Origin: Streptomyces sp. L-9-10
Lineage (GTDB): Bacteria > Actinomycetota > Actinomycetes > Streptomycetales > Streptomycetaceae
Assembly: GCF_004151105.1 (NCBI RefSeq)
Contig: NZ_PHRF01000162.1
Location: 153,409-217,408, forward strand
DNA: 64,000 nt
Direction: 5' to 3'
In this document: in pieces, positions 50,830-59,885 of the stretch
Layout of the letters: every line of letters starts with the position of its first letter
How positions within the stretch are numbered: the stretch's first letter is position 1
Program-made: the position numbers and the translations under genes
The notes under the pieces: generated by a model
What the model was told of the DNA's origin: nothing
Seen by the model: the letters and a program-made list of their open reading frames with translations, nothing else
The model's database searches: none

Positions 50830-51861
50830 TCAGGTGCCGGCGCGCTGGGTGACGGCGATACAGACGAGCACCGCGACGGCCGCGACCGGCGCCGCGGGGG
50901 TGAGGTGTTCGCCCAGCAGCAGTACGGACCAGACCAGCGTGAGGACCGGCTGCGCGAGCTGGAGCTGGCTGGCCCTCGCGATGCCGATCGACGCCATCCC
51001 CCGGTACCAGACGTAGAGACCGAAGAACGTCGAGCCCGCGGCGACCCAGCCGAGTCCGATCACGCCGTGGGCCGTCAGCCGCGCCGGTTCGAAGGACAGT
51101 GCCACCGCCGCGCCCGTCACCGCGAACGGCAGACAGCCGATCAGCGCCCAGCCCACCACCTGCCAGCCCGGCATCACCCCCGCCAGCCTGCCGCCCTCCG
51201 TATAGCCCGCCGCGCACACCAGCAGCGCGCCGAAGAGATAGAGATCCCCGGAGGAGAGGACCCCGCCGCTCTGCCGCACCGCGAACGCGATCACCACGGC
51301 CGCGCCGGCGAGAGCCGCCAGCCAGAACGCCCTGGAGGGGCGCCTTCCCGTACGGACGGCGGCGAACGCGGCCGTGGTGAGCGGCAGCAGTCCGACGACC
51401 ACGGCCGCGTGCGAGGTGGTGGAGGTCTCCAGCGCGAGCGTCGTCAGCAGCGGGAAGCCCACCACGACCCCGCCGCCGACGACCGCGAGCCCGGCCCAGT
51501 GCCGGCGGGCGGGGACCGGGACGCGGAGAGCCAGCAGAAAGCAGCCCGCGATGAGCGCGGCGAGCGCGCTGCGTACGGCGACGAGGGACCAGGGGCCGAA
51601 ACTCTCCAGGCCCCACACGGTGGACGGGAAGGTGAGCGAGAAGGCGACGACGCCCAGCACGGCGAGGAGTGTGCCGCCGCGTGTGCCGGAGGTGCCCTGG
51701 GTACGGGTCGAGCCGGGTGCGCCGGACGCAGGCGACGCAGGGGACGCAGGGGACGCGGGGGGCGTGCCGGGCGTGCTACCGGTACCGCGGCCGATGCGGC
51801 CCTCGCCGTGGCCGCCGACTGATATCGAGTCAGGGGGAGTAGCGCTATTCTGTGCTGTCAT
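50830..51861 (-). CDS. EamA/DMT-family transporter
   Basis: A 343-residue drug/metabolite transporter. The first ~65 residues are a disordered cytoplasmic tail with repeated ASP triplets (from a short DNA tandem repeat around 51727-51760). About ten membrane segments in two EamA repeats follow (FSLTFPSTVWGLESFGPW, and LVWSVLLLGEHLTPAAPVAA with the conserved Glu). The ATG overlaps the ATG of the divergent MocR gene by two bases, and no Shine-Dalgarno is present, so the transcript is probably leaderless. MocR-type regulators often control such exporters. Confidence 0.9.
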   Translation of the reverse strand: MTAQNSATPPDSISVGGHGEGRIGRGTGSTPGTPPASPASPASPASGAPGSTRTQGTSGTRGGTLLAVLGVVAFSLTFPSTVWGLESFGPWSLVAVRSALAALIAGCFLLALRVPVPARRHWAGLAVVGGGVVVGFPLLTTLALETSTTSHAAVVVGLLPLTTAAFAAVRTGRRPSRAFWLAALAGAAVVIAFAVRQSGGVLSSGDLYLFGALLVCAAGYTEGGRLAGVMPGWQVVGWALIGCLPFAVTGAAVALSFEPARLTAHGVIGLGWVAAGSTFFGLYVWYRGMASIGIARASQLQLAQPVLTLVWSVLLLGEHLTPAAPVAAVAVLVCIAVTQRAGT

Positions 51862-51873
51862 GCACGAGCGTAG
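51846..51873. promoter_or_regulatory. Overlapping divergent promoters of eamA and mocR
   Basis: On the plus strand, TATTCT (51846-51851) lies 8 nt before the mocR ATG (51860). On the minus strand, TACGCT (51873-51868) lies about 6 nt before the eamA ATG (51861). Neither start has a ribosome site, and the start codons share two bases (CATG). Each gene's promoter therefore lies within or against the other's coding sequence, which forces mutual exclusion or joint control by one operator. Confidence 0.55.
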
Positions 51874-53296
51874 CAGCGTGGCGGAACTGGCGAACTCCCT
51901 GAAGCGGGAACTGAACCGCTACTCACCCGGTGGAAAGCTGCCGTCCAGCAGGGCGCTGGTCGACCGTTACCGCGTCTCGCCGGTGACCGTCTCCCGCGCC
52001 CTCGCCAGACTCGCCGCCGAAGGGCTGGTCGTCACCCGCCCCGGCGCCGGGGCCTTCCGCGCACCCGCCAGGAACGCCGCCGTGCGGCCGGGCGACACCT
52101 CCTGGCAGGAGGTCGCCCTCAGCGCCGACGCCGCCACCGAACTCGTACCGCGCTCGGTCGACGCCACCGGCGTACTGGTCACGCTCGCCGCGCCACCGCC
52201 CGGCGTCATCGAGTTCAACGGCGGCTATCTGCACCCCTCGCTCCAGCCGGAGCAGGCGATGGCCGCCGCGCTGGCACGGGCGGGCAGACGGCCCGGCGCC
52301 TGGAGCAGACCGCCCACCGACGGCCTGCCCGAGCTGCGCGACTGGTTCGCGCGGGGGATCGGGGACACCTGGACCGCCGCCGAAGTCCTGGTCACGGCCG
52401 GCGGCCAGAGCGCGCTGACCACCGCGCTGCGCGCGCTCGCCCCGCCCGGCGCGCCGGTCCTGGTCGAATCGCCCACCTACCCGGGGATGCTGGCGATCGC
52501 CCGCGCCGCCGGGCTGCGCCCCGTACCGGTGCCGGTGGACCCCGACGGCGTACGGCCCGACCTCCTCGCCGCCGCCTTCCGGGCCAGCGGCGCCCGGGTC
52601 TTCGTCTGCCAGCCGCTCTTCCAGAACCCCACCGGAGCCGTGCTCTCCGCGGCCCGCAGACCCGACGTCCTGCGCATCGCACGGGAGGCCGGGGCGTTCG
52701 TCGTGGAGGACGACTTCGTACGGCGGCTGGTGCACGAGGACGCGGGCCCGCTGCCAGGACCACTCGCCGCCGACGACCCCGACGGTGTCGTCGTCCATGT
52801 CTGCTCCCTCACCAAGGCGACCTCCCCGAGCCTGCGGGTCGGCGTCCTGGCCGCCCGGGGCCCGGTCCTCGAACGGCTGCGTGCCATCCATGTCGTCGAC
52901 ACCTTCTTCGTACCGCGCCCGTTCCAGGAAGCCGCCCTGGAACTGGTCGGCTCCGCCGCCTGGAACCGCCATCTGCGGTCCGTCTCCGCCGCGTTGAAGA
53001 CCCGCAGGGACACCCTCACCACCGCGCTGCGCACAGAACTGCCGGAGCCGGCGCTCCCGCACGTCCCGTCCGGCGGGTACCACCTCTGGCTGCGCCTCCC
53101 GGACGGCACGGACGAACAGGCCGTCGTCTCGGCCGCCCTGCGCGCGGGCGTCGCGGTCGCCCCGGGCCGCCCGTACTTCAGCGCCGAACCGCCCGCGCCC
53201 CATCTGCGGCTGAGCTTCGCCGCGGTGGCGGGGCCCGCGGAGATCACCGAGGGCGTACGACGGCTCCGTACGGCCTGGGACGAGACCGTCGGCTGA
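51860..53296 (+). CDS. MocR-type GntR regulator with aminotransferase domain
   Basis: A 478-residue fusion. The N-terminal GntR winged helix (residues ~5-70) contains LPSSRALVDRYRVSPVTVSR. A fold-type I aminotransferase-like domain follows. The PLP-binding Lys is in CSLTKATSPSLRVG. VTAGGQSALTTALRALAPPG and ESPTYPGMLAIARAAG are typical. Such proteins sense PLP or an amino acid and regulate the gene they diverge from, here the EamA transporter. The start overlaps the transporter's start codon. Confidence 0.92.
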   Translation: MHERSSVAELANSLKRELNRYSPGGKLPSSRALVDRYRVSPVTVSRALARLAAEGLVVTRPGAGAFRAPARNAAVRPGDTSWQEVALSADAATELVPRSVDATGVLVTLAAPPPGVIEFNGGYLHPSLQPEQAMAAALARAGRRPGAWSRPPTDGLPELRDWFARGIGDTWTAAEVLVTAGGQSALTTALRALAPPGAPVLVESPTYPGMLAIARAAGLRPVPVPVDPDGVRPDLLAAAFRASGARVFVCQPLFQNPTGAVLSAARRPDVLRIAREAGAFVVEDDFVRRLVHEDAGPLPGPLAADDPDGVVVHVCSLTKATSPSLRVGVLAARGPVLERLRAIHVVDTFFVPRPFQEAALELVGSAAWNRHLRSVSAALKTRRDTLTTALRTELPEPALPHVPSGGYHLWLRLPDGTDEQAVVSAALRAGVAVAPGRPYFSAEPPAPHLRLSFAAVAGPAEITEGVRRLRTAWDETVG

Positions 53297-53418
53297 ACCG
53301 GCACCGGACGGCCGGGCCGGCAGGGCGGGGCACGCGCCGGTCACCTGTCCGGAAGCGGTTCCCGACCGCCATCGGCTGCCTCTTGACCGGTCCGGTTTTC
53401 GGCCGCACGATCACGGCC

Positions 53419-53994
53419 ATGAGTGTTCGGGTCACTTTGGTCGCCGCCGCGCGCAGCTCGGACCTGTACGACGAGCGCTTCGACGACGACCGCCCCCTCG
53501 ACCGGGCCGGCTGGTACGAGATGCAGCGCGTCGCCCACGCCCTCGTCCCGCTGTCCGCCGCCGACCTCCGCTACTGCTCGCCGACGCCGCGCAGCCGTAC
53601 CACCGGCGACGCGCTCGGCTACGCGCCGCTCGCGCAACCCGCCCTGCGCGACTGCGACATGGGCCGCTGGCGCGGCTTCACCCTCGCCGAGGTGATGGCC
53701 CGCGAACCGGCCGCCGTCGACGCCTGGGTCGCCGACCCGCGCTCCGCCCCGCACGGCGGCGAGACACTGCTCGCCTTCATCTCCCGGATAGGGGGCTGGC
53801 TGGACACCCGGCCCGCCGAGGACATCGCCGCGATTGTGGCGGTCGCCGAACCGGCCGTCGTACGGGCGGCGCTGGTGTACGCGCTCAAGGCGCCGCCGCG
53901 CACGTACTGGTACGTGGATGTCCAGCCGCTGTCGACGGTCACCCTGACGGGCACGCCCGGCCGGTGGAGTCTGCGGCTGGGCGGCGACGACTGA
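53419..53994 (+). CDS. Degenerate histidine-phosphatase-family protein
   Basis: A 191-residue protein of the phosphoglycerate-mutase/histidine-phosphatase fold: CSPTPRSRTTGDALGYAP, DMGRWRGFTLAEVMAREPAA, SAPHGGETLLAFISRIGGWL. The hallmark N-terminal RHG motif is absent: the first strand reads VTLVAAARSSDLYDERFDD, so the phosphorylated His is missing. It may bind rather than hydrolyse a phosphoester, or use other residues. Related actinobacterial proteins of this type occur near cobalamin genes; none are adjacent here. Confidence 0.78.
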   Translation: MSVRVTLVAAARSSDLYDERFDDDRPLDRAGWYEMQRVAHALVPLSAADLRYCSPTPRSRTTGDALGYAPLAQPALRDCDMGRWRGFTLAEVMAREPAAVDAWVADPRSAPHGGETLLAFISRIGGWLDTRPAEDIAAIVAVAEPAVVRAALVYALKAPPRTYWYVDVQPLSTVTLTGTPGRWSLRLGGDD

Positions 53995-54013
53995 GCGGCC
54001 GGCCGGACAGGAC

Positions 54014-54889
54014 TTACCCGTCCAGCGCCCGGCGGTGCCCCGGGGCCAGGACCGGTGGAGACGCGGCGTCGTCGGGCGGCGCCGGGAAATCGGCGATCGC
54101 GACGTCGAGGTCGTCCCGGCAGTCCGCCCGTCCGCACTCGCAGGCGAAGGCGTGTACGGCCGTCCGCACGTCGCCCGGGGACCACGGGCGCGCGAAGAAC
54201 GCCTCGTACTGAGCGACCGTGGCCCGGTTGGCGTAGCGCAGCAGCCGCGCCCGCTCCCCGGCCGTCTCCGCCACCGGTCCACCGCCCAGAGTCCCGGCGA
54301 AGATCTTCTCGACCGCCGCCGCGGTCTCCTCGACCCCGCCGCCCCCGTCGATCAGCAGGCTCCGGGCCCCGTACTCCGCCACCTCGGCCTCGATCTCGCC
54401 GACCAGCGACCGGTAGAGCGTGAGCGGCCCGTCGGACAGCCCGCGCTCGGCCAGCCGGACCCGCTGGACCTCGGCCGACGGCCGGAGCCAGACGGACGCG
54501 GCCGGGCCGCCGGGGATCGTCGCGACCACCGCCGGGGTGACCGGGGTGCCCTCCGCGATGATCAGCGGCGCGGCCGGCAGCGCGCGGAGATCGTCGACGA
54601 TCATCCGCCCGCGCTCATGGTGCAGGGACATCGCGATCAGCTCCGTCTCGGGCACGGACCAGCGCTCGGCGCGCGGCAGCGCCTCGAACCGGATCGCCGC
54701 CGGGTGCCCTGCGGCGATCGCGCGGTCGCGGTGTTCCCAGGTGTGGGCATCGGCGTTGTACCAGCGCAGTCCGTACCGCCGGGCGATCAGCCGGGCCACG
54801 GTCGTCTTGCCGGCCCCCGGCGGCCCGCCGATCCAGAGCACGTGCGGCAGCGGGGGCTGTGGTGCGTGAGACGACGCGGAACGGCTCAT
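54014..54889 (-). CDS. P-loop kinase-like protein with C-terminal Cys cluster
   Basis: A 291-residue protein of unknown function. Walker A is WIGGPPGAGKTTVARLIARR (residues ~19-38), followed by LRWYNADAHTWEHRDRA and IIAEGTPVTPAVVA. This resembles small nucleoside/shikimate-type kinases. The last ~60 residues contain ACECGRADCRDDLDVAIADF, a compact Cys-x-Cys...Cys patch found in other actinobacterial proteins. It overlaps recQ (ATGA) and is the second gene of that unit. Confidence 0.75.
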   Translation of the reverse strand: MSRSASSHAPQPPLPHVLWIGGPPGAGKTTVARLIARRYGLRWYNADAHTWEHRDRAIAAGHPAAIRFEALPRAERWSVPETELIAMSLHHERGRMIVDDLRALPAAPLIIAEGTPVTPAVVATIPGGPAASVWLRPSAEVQRVRLAERGLSDGPLTLYRSLVGEIEAEVAEYGARSLLIDGGGGVEETAAAVEKIFAGTLGGGPVAETAGERARLLRYANRATVAQYEAFFARPWSPGDVRTAVHAFACECGRADCRDDLDVAIADFPAPPDDAASPPVLAPGHRRALDG

Positions 54890-56886
54890 TCCGCCGTACC
54901 GGCCGCCATGCCGAGCGTCTCCAGGATCTGCTGCCCGTACTTCGCCAGCTTGTTCTCGCCCACCCCGGTGACCGTGCCCAGCTCCGCCAGCGTCGACGGC
55001 GCCAGCGTCGCGATCTCGCGCAGTGTCGCGTCATGGAAGATGACATACGCCGGGACGCCCTGCTCCTTCGCCGACGCCGCCCGCCACGCACGCAGCGTCT
55101 CGAACACCGGCACGGCCTCTTCCGGCAGATCCACGGGCGCGGAACGCTGCCTGGACGACTTCTCCGCCCGCGCCGGCCTGGCCGCCTTCTCGGGCTCGCG
55201 CCGCAGGACGACCGGGCGCCGCCCGCCGAGGACCTCACCGCTCTCGTCGGTGAGGACCAGCGTCCCGTAGTCGCCCTCGACGGCGATCAGCCCCTGCGCC
55301 AGCAGCTGCCGCGCCACGCTCCGCCACTCGGCCTCGCGCAGCTCCGTACCGATGCCGAAGACGCTCAGCGCGTCATGGTCGAACTGGATGACCTTGGCCG
55401 TCTTCCTGCCCAGCAGGATGTCGGTGATCTGCCCCGCGCCGAACTTCTGGTTGCGCTCGCGCTTCAGCCTGACCACGGTCGACAGCAGCTTCTGCGCGGG
55501 GACCGTGCCGTCCCAGGACTCCGCGGGCGTCAGACACGTGTCGCAGTTGCCGCACGCGGTGCTCCGCTGCCCGAAGTACGCGAGCAGCTGGACACGCCGG
55601 CATTCGACGGTCTCGCACAGCGCGAGCATGGCGTCGACATGGGCGCCCAGCCGGCGGCGGTGCGCGTCGTCGCCCTCGGACGTCTCGATCATCTTGCGCT
55701 GCTGGACGACGTCCTGGAGTCCGTACGCCAGCCAGGCCGTGGACGGCAGCCCGTCACGGCCCGCGCGCCCGGTCTCCTGGTAGTAGCCCTCGACGGACTT
55801 CGGCAGATCGAGATGGGCCACGAACCGTACGTCGGGCTTGTCGATGCCCATGCCGAACGCGATCGTCGCGACCATCACCATCCCATCCTCCCGCAGGAAG
55901 CGCGCCTGGTTCCCGGCACGCGTACGGGCGTCGAGCCCCGCGTGGTACGGCAGCGCGTCGACGCCGTTCTTCACCAGGAACTCGGCGGTCTTCTCCACCG
56001 ACGCCCGCGAGAGGCAGTAGACGATGCCCGCGTCACCGGGGTGCTCGGCGCGCAGCAGCTGGAGGAGCTGCCGCTTCGGGTCGTTCTTCGGCGCGATGCG
56101 GTACTGGATGTTGGGCCGGTCGAAGCTGGCCACGAAGTGCCGCGCGTCCTGGAGGCCGAGCCGGGACGCGATCTCCGCGTGCGTGGCCTCGGTGGCGGTC
56201 GCGGTCAGCGCGATACGCGGCACATCGGGCCAGCGCTCGTGCAGCGAGGAGAGGGCGAGGTAGTCGGGGCGGAAGTCGTGTCCCCACTGGGCGACGCAGT
56301 GCGCCTCGTCGATGGCGAACAGCGAGATCGTGCCGCGCTCCAGCAGCCGTACGGTCGACTCGACGCGCAGCCGTTCCGGCGCCAGATAGAGCAGATCCAG
56401 CTCCCCGGCGAGGAACTCGGCCTCGACGAGGCGCCGTTCGTCGAGATCCTGGGTGGAGTTGAGGAATCCGGCCCGTACGCCGAGCGCCCTCAGGGCGTCG
56501 ACCTGGTCCTGCATGAGCGCGATGAGCGGGGATACGACGACCCCGACGCCCTTGCGTACGAGGGAGGGGATCTGGTAGCAGAGCGACTTGCCGCCACCGG
56601 TGGGCATGAGCACGAGCGCGTCGCCGCCGGCGACCACATGCTCGATGATCTCCTGCTGGCTGCCCCGGAAGGAGTCGTATCCGAAGACGCGACGCAGTAC
56701 CTCGAGCGACTCGGTCGTTGCCGGCCCCGCCGTTGCCGGACCCGTCGCGGAAACCGCCTCAGGACCCGCCTCAGGACCCGTCTCGGGACCTCTGTCCTGA
56801 CCCGTCTCGGGACCCGCCTCAGGAGCGGTCTCGGGAACTGCTTCAGGGCGCGTTTCGGGAGGGGTGCCGGTTTCCGGGGAGCTCAT
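54886..56886 (-). CDS. recQ: ATP-dependent DNA helicase RecQ
   Basis: A 666-residue RecQ. After ~50 residues of Pro-Glu-Thr repeats encoded by short DNA repeats, the helicase core holds motif I LMPTGGGKSLCYQIPS, DEAH AIDEAHCVAQWGHDFR, motif III LTATATEATH and motif VI YYQETGRAGRDG. The RQC zinc site (CRRVQLLAYFG, CGNCDTC) and a C-terminal HRDC domain (ILETLGMAAG end) are present. It unwinds DNA in recombination repair. Divergent from the VOC gene. Confidence 0.95.
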   Translation of the reverse strand: MSSPETGTPPETRPEAVPETAPEAGPETGQDRGPETGPEAGPEAVSATGPATAGPATTESLEVLRRVFGYDSFRGSQQEIIEHVVAGGDALVLMPTGGGKSLCYQIPSLVRKGVGVVVSPLIALMQDQVDALRALGVRAGFLNSTQDLDERRLVEAEFLAGELDLLYLAPERLRVESTVRLLERGTISLFAIDEAHCVAQWGHDFRPDYLALSSLHERWPDVPRIALTATATEATHAEIASRLGLQDARHFVASFDRPNIQYRIAPKNDPKRQLLQLLRAEHPGDAGIVYCLSRASVEKTAEFLVKNGVDALPYHAGLDARTRAGNQARFLREDGMVMVATIAFGMGIDKPDVRFVAHLDLPKSVEGYYQETGRAGRDGLPSTAWLAYGLQDVVQQRKMIETSEGDDAHRRRLGAHVDAMLALCETVECRRVQLLAYFGQRSTACGNCDTCLTPAESWDGTVPAQKLLSTVVRLKRERNQKFGAGQITDILLGRKTAKVIQFDHDALSVFGIGTELREAEWRSVARQLLAQGLIAVEGDYGTLVLTDESGEVLGGRRPVVLRREPEKAARPARAEKSSRQRSAPVDLPEEAVPVFETLRAWRAASAKEQGVPAYVIFHDATLREIATLAPSTLAELGTVTGVGENKLAKYGQQILETLGMAAGTAE

Positions 56887-57029
56887 CCGCCGATTCTACG
56901 AGGGTCCACCGACATCGATCGGACCGATCGCGATCTTCCGTGTAGGACATGTTCTGACCTGCATCGCCTCTAGCGTCGGAGACCCTGCACGGAGGAAACC
57001 GCCGGGCACGAAGCGATCAGGAGCGAACG

Positions 57030-57806
57030 ATGAGCCATGTCACCCGCAATCAGCCGGCCGGTACCCCCACCTGGATCGATCTCGACGTACCCGATGTCGA
57101 GCGCGCGAAGGAATTCTACGGCGCACTGTTCGGCTGGGAGTACGAGCCGGGTGAGCCCGCCTATACGGTGTGCCGGCTGCGCGGCCGGGCGGTGGCCGGA
57201 TTCCGGAAGGTCCCCGCTCCGGAGCCCCGGGCCACGGCGCTCCCCGGCCTGTGGTGCGTGTACTTCGCGACCGACGACTCCGACGCCACCGTGAAGCGGA
57301 TCGCCGACGCGGGCGGCACCCTGACGCGGGGCCCGCTGGAGATCGGGGACCAGGGCCGGCTCACGCTCGCCACGGACCCGTCCGGCGCCCGGTTCGGCCT
57401 CTGGGAGGGGCGCGCGCTCATCGGCTGCGAGAGCGTGAACGAGCCGGGCAGCCTCCTGCGCAACGACCTGACCAGCCCGGACCCGGGTCCGGCGCGGGGG
57501 TTCTACCCGGCGGTCTTCGATTTCACCCTGGACGGCAACGACGATCTCCCCGGCGTCGACTTCACCTTCCTGCGCCGGCCCGACGGTCATGAGATCGGCG
57601 GCATCATGGGGGTTCCGGAGACGCCGTCCGCCGCGTGGGAGACCCTGTTCGAGGTCGCCGACGCGGACGCGGCGGCGGAGCGGGCGGTGGCCGCCGGCGG
57701 CACCGCGAGCGTCCCCTCGGACACGATCTACGCGCGGATGGCGAAGATCACCGACCCCTTCGGCAATGCCTTCGAGGTGGGCGCCCGGCTGGTGGACACG
57801 CCGTAG
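57030..57806 (+). CDS. VOC-family (glyoxalase-like) protein with two domains
   Basis: A 258-residue protein with two vicinal-oxygen-chelate repeats: GTPTWIDLDVPDVERAKEFY, GALFGWEYEPGEP and LWCVYFATDDSDATVKRIAD, then a second copy ending AKITDPFGNAFEVGARLV. Similar proteins in Streptomyces are annotated as hydrolase or 27-kDa antigen CFP30B-like. Metal ligands are not obvious in the first domain. It lies 144 nt from the divergent recQ. Confidence 0.88.
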   Translation: MSHVTRNQPAGTPTWIDLDVPDVERAKEFYGALFGWEYEPGEPAYTVCRLRGRAVAGFRKVPAPEPRATALPGLWCVYFATDDSDATVKRIADAGGTLTRGPLEIGDQGRLTLATDPSGARFGLWEGRALIGCESVNEPGSLLRNDLTSPDPGPARGFYPAVFDFTLDGNDDLPGVDFTFLRRPDGHEIGGIMGVPETPSAAWETLFEVADADAAAERAVAAGGTASVPSDTIYARMAKITDPFGNAFEVGARLVDTP

Positions 57807-57904
57807 GGCCCTGTCCGGGGCGTGGGGCGTGCCGCCATGGGCCCTGTCCGGGGCCGGGCCGGTCGTGGCCGTCCTGCGGGGCCGGTCACGGCCGGCCCCG
57901 GGCC

Positions 57905-58096
57905 TCAGGCGTGCTGCGGCATCTCGTCCTTGAGCGCGGAGCGGATCTGCTCACGCAGTTCCGGGCTGCTCTTGTGGCCGTGCATGGACACAGCGTGCTC
58001 GCTGGCGGCGCGGACCACTTCCTCCTCCTCGCCCGAGATGGCGAGGGTGCAATTGGTCTCGCTCGGGAAATCCCGGCAGTCGGCTATCTTGCGCAT
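57905..58096 (-). CDS. DUF1059 family small protein
   Basis: A 63-residue protein: MRKIADCRDFPSETNCTLAI, then EEVVRAASEHAVSMHGH, the DUF1059 pattern with two Cys residues and His. The function is unknown. AGGAGG lies 6 nt upstream of the ATG, which overrides the longer frame. It is convergent to the VOC gene and downstream of the ECF42 sigma gene. Confidence 0.85.
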   Translation of the reverse strand: MRKIADCRDFPSETNCTLAISGEEEEVVRAASEHAVSMHGHKSSPELREQIRSALKDEMPQHA

Positions 58097-58182
58097 GACG
58101 TACCTCCTCCTGCCGGTATCCAGTCTCCTCCCTTTCGCCCTGCCGGGGCCATTCGGGGGATCCCGCGCGGCGGGAGGTTTCG

Positions 58183-59433
58183 TCACTCCGGACCGGGGGC
58201 GGACCGGGCGGCCCGTTCCAGGAGGAGTCCCCGTTCCCGTGCGTTACGGGTCAGGGACGCCGCCCGCTCGAACTCCGCGCGCGCCTCGTCCCCGCGCCCC
58301 AGGCGTTCCAGCAGATCTCCCCGGACGCTCGGCAGCAGGTGGTAGTCCTTGAGAGCCGGTCCTTCCGCCAGGGCGTCCACCAGTCTCAGTCCGGCCGCGG
58401 GGCCCTCCGCCATCGAGACGGCGACCGCCCGGTTCAGCTCCACCACCGGGGACGGCGTCAGCGCCGTCAGCCGCCCGTACAGCGCCGCGATCGCCGTCCA
58501 GTCCGTGTCCTCGTAGCGCACCGCCCGCGCGTGGCACGCGGCGATCGCGGCCTGGACGGAGTAGGGGCCGGTGCCCGCGCGCCGCAGGGACTCGACGCCG
58601 CGGAGGATGAGCACGCGGTTCCACCGGTGGCGGTCCTGGTCGGCGAGGAGCACCGGTTCGCCGTCCGGGCCCGTGCGGGCGGCGATCCGCGAACTCTGGA
58701 GCTCCAGGAGCGCGGTCAGGCCATGGACCTCGGGCTCCTCGGGCATCAGCCCGGCCAGCACACGCGCCAGACGCAGCGCGTCCTCGCAGAGGGCCGGGCG
58801 CACCAGATCGTCCCCGGCCGTCGCGGAGTAGCCCTCGTTGAAGACGAGGTAGATGACCTCAAGAACGGACGAGAGCCGGGCTCCCCGGTCGGCGCCGTAG
58901 GGGACCTCGAAGGGGACCCCGGCCCTGGCGAGCGTCCGTTTCGCGCGGACGATGCGCTGGGCCACCGTCGGCTCCGGGGCCAGGAACGCGCGGGCGATCT
59001 CCTCCGTCGTCAGCCCGCCCAGCAGCCGCAGCGTGAGCGCGACCCGGGCCTCCGTCGACAGCACGGGATGGCAGGAAGTGAAGATCAGCCGCAGCAGATC
59101 GTCGTCGATGTCGTCCTCGCCCGTGGGCTCGGGTGGCGGCGCCACGTCCTCCAGCGCCCTGCCGACCTCCGCCAGCTTGCGCGCGTACGTCTCCTTGCGG
59201 CGTACGAGATCGATGGCGCGGTGCTTGGCGGTGGCCATGAGCCAAGCGCCCGGCTTCTCCGGGACGCCCGACTCCGGCCACTGCTCCAGCGCGGCGACCA
59301 GGGCGTCCTGCGCGAGTTCCTCGGCGATGCCGACGTCCCGCACGACGCGGGCGACACCCGCGATGATCCGCGCGGACTCGATCCTGAATACCGCCTCGAC
59401 CGTTTCGGTCGCACTCGCTGACGTCACGACCAC
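58183..59433 (-). CDS. ECF42-type sigma factor with C-terminal TPR domain
   Basis: A 416-residue sigma factor. Region 2 (IAEELAQDALVAALEQWPES, AWLMATAKHRAIDLVRR) and region 4 (ALTLRLLGGLTTEEIARAFL, EPTVAQRIVRAKRTLARAGV) occupy residues ~15-185. The SnoaL-free, TPR-rich C-terminal domain (DALRLARVLAGLMPEEPEVH, ELNRAVAVSMAEGPAAGLRL) is the ECF42 hallmark and replaces an anti-sigma factor. The adjacent upstream DGPF/YCII gene is the family's standard target. Start choice rests on length; the ribosome site is weak. Confidence 0.92.
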   Translation of the reverse strand: MVVTSASATETVEAVFRIESARIIAGVARVVRDVGIAEELAQDALVAALEQWPESGVPEKPGAWLMATAKHRAIDLVRRKETYARKLAEVGRALEDVAPPPEPTGEDDIDDDLLRLIFTSCHPVLSTEARVALTLRLLGGLTTEEIARAFLAPEPTVAQRIVRAKRTLARAGVPFEVPYGADRGARLSSVLEVIYLVFNEGYSATAGDDLVRPALCEDALRLARVLAGLMPEEPEVHGLTALLELQSSRIAARTGPDGEPVLLADQDRHRWNRVLILRGVESLRRAGTGPYSVQAAIAACHARAVRYEDTDWTAIAALYGRLTALTPSPVVELNRAVAVSMAEGPAAGLRLVDALAEGPALKDYHLLPSVRGDLLERLGRGDEARAEFERAASLTRNARERGLLLERAARSAPGPE

Positions 59434-59475
59434 CCATCAGAGCAGCCGTGCCGGAACGGGGCAAGCGCGGCCCGG

Positions 59476-59832
59476 TCAGCCCTCGACGATCTCGCGGACC
59501 TCGACGGTGACGGTCCAGTTCTTGGGGTGGACCTCAAGGAACCGCTTCGCCCATTCCAGGGCCTCCGCCTTGTTCTCGCAGCGGGTGAGGGAGTAGCCGC
59601 CGACGACTTCCTTGCTCTCGGTGAAGGGCCCGTCGGTGTAGCCGAGCTTGCCGTCGGACCAGGTGATCCGGGTGCCCTCGGACGTCGGGGTGAGCCCGGC
59701 CGTGTCCAGCATGACCCCGGCCTTGCTGATCTCCTCGAACAGCGCGCCCATACGCGCGTCGAAGTCGGGGTCGGGGGCCTCGGTGGGGGCATTGCGCTCG
59801 TCGATGCGGACCATCGTCAGGAAACGCGGCAT
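59476..59832 (-). CDS. YCII/DGPF-domain protein, ECF42 partner
   Basis: A 118-residue YCII-related protein: MPRFLTMVRIDERNAPTEAP, TDGPFTESKEVVGGYSLTRC (the DGPF motif) and AKRFLEVHPKNWTVTVEVRE. It is probably a ferredoxin-like-fold enzyme or ligand binder; no activity is established. GAGGAG lies just upstream of the ATG. It precedes the ECF42 sigma gene by 42 nt and has a matching ECF42 promoter. Confidence 0.9.
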   Translation of the reverse strand: MPRFLTMVRIDERNAPTEAPDPDFDARMGALFEEISKAGVMLDTAGLTPTSEGTRITWSDGKLGYTDGPFTESKEVVGGYSLTRCENKAEALEWAKRFLEVHPKNWTVTVEVREIVEG

Positions 59833-59885
59833 GGTGACTCCTCGGTCGGGAGGGCGGGGGCTGTCCCCGCCTCTCACAACCTTGC

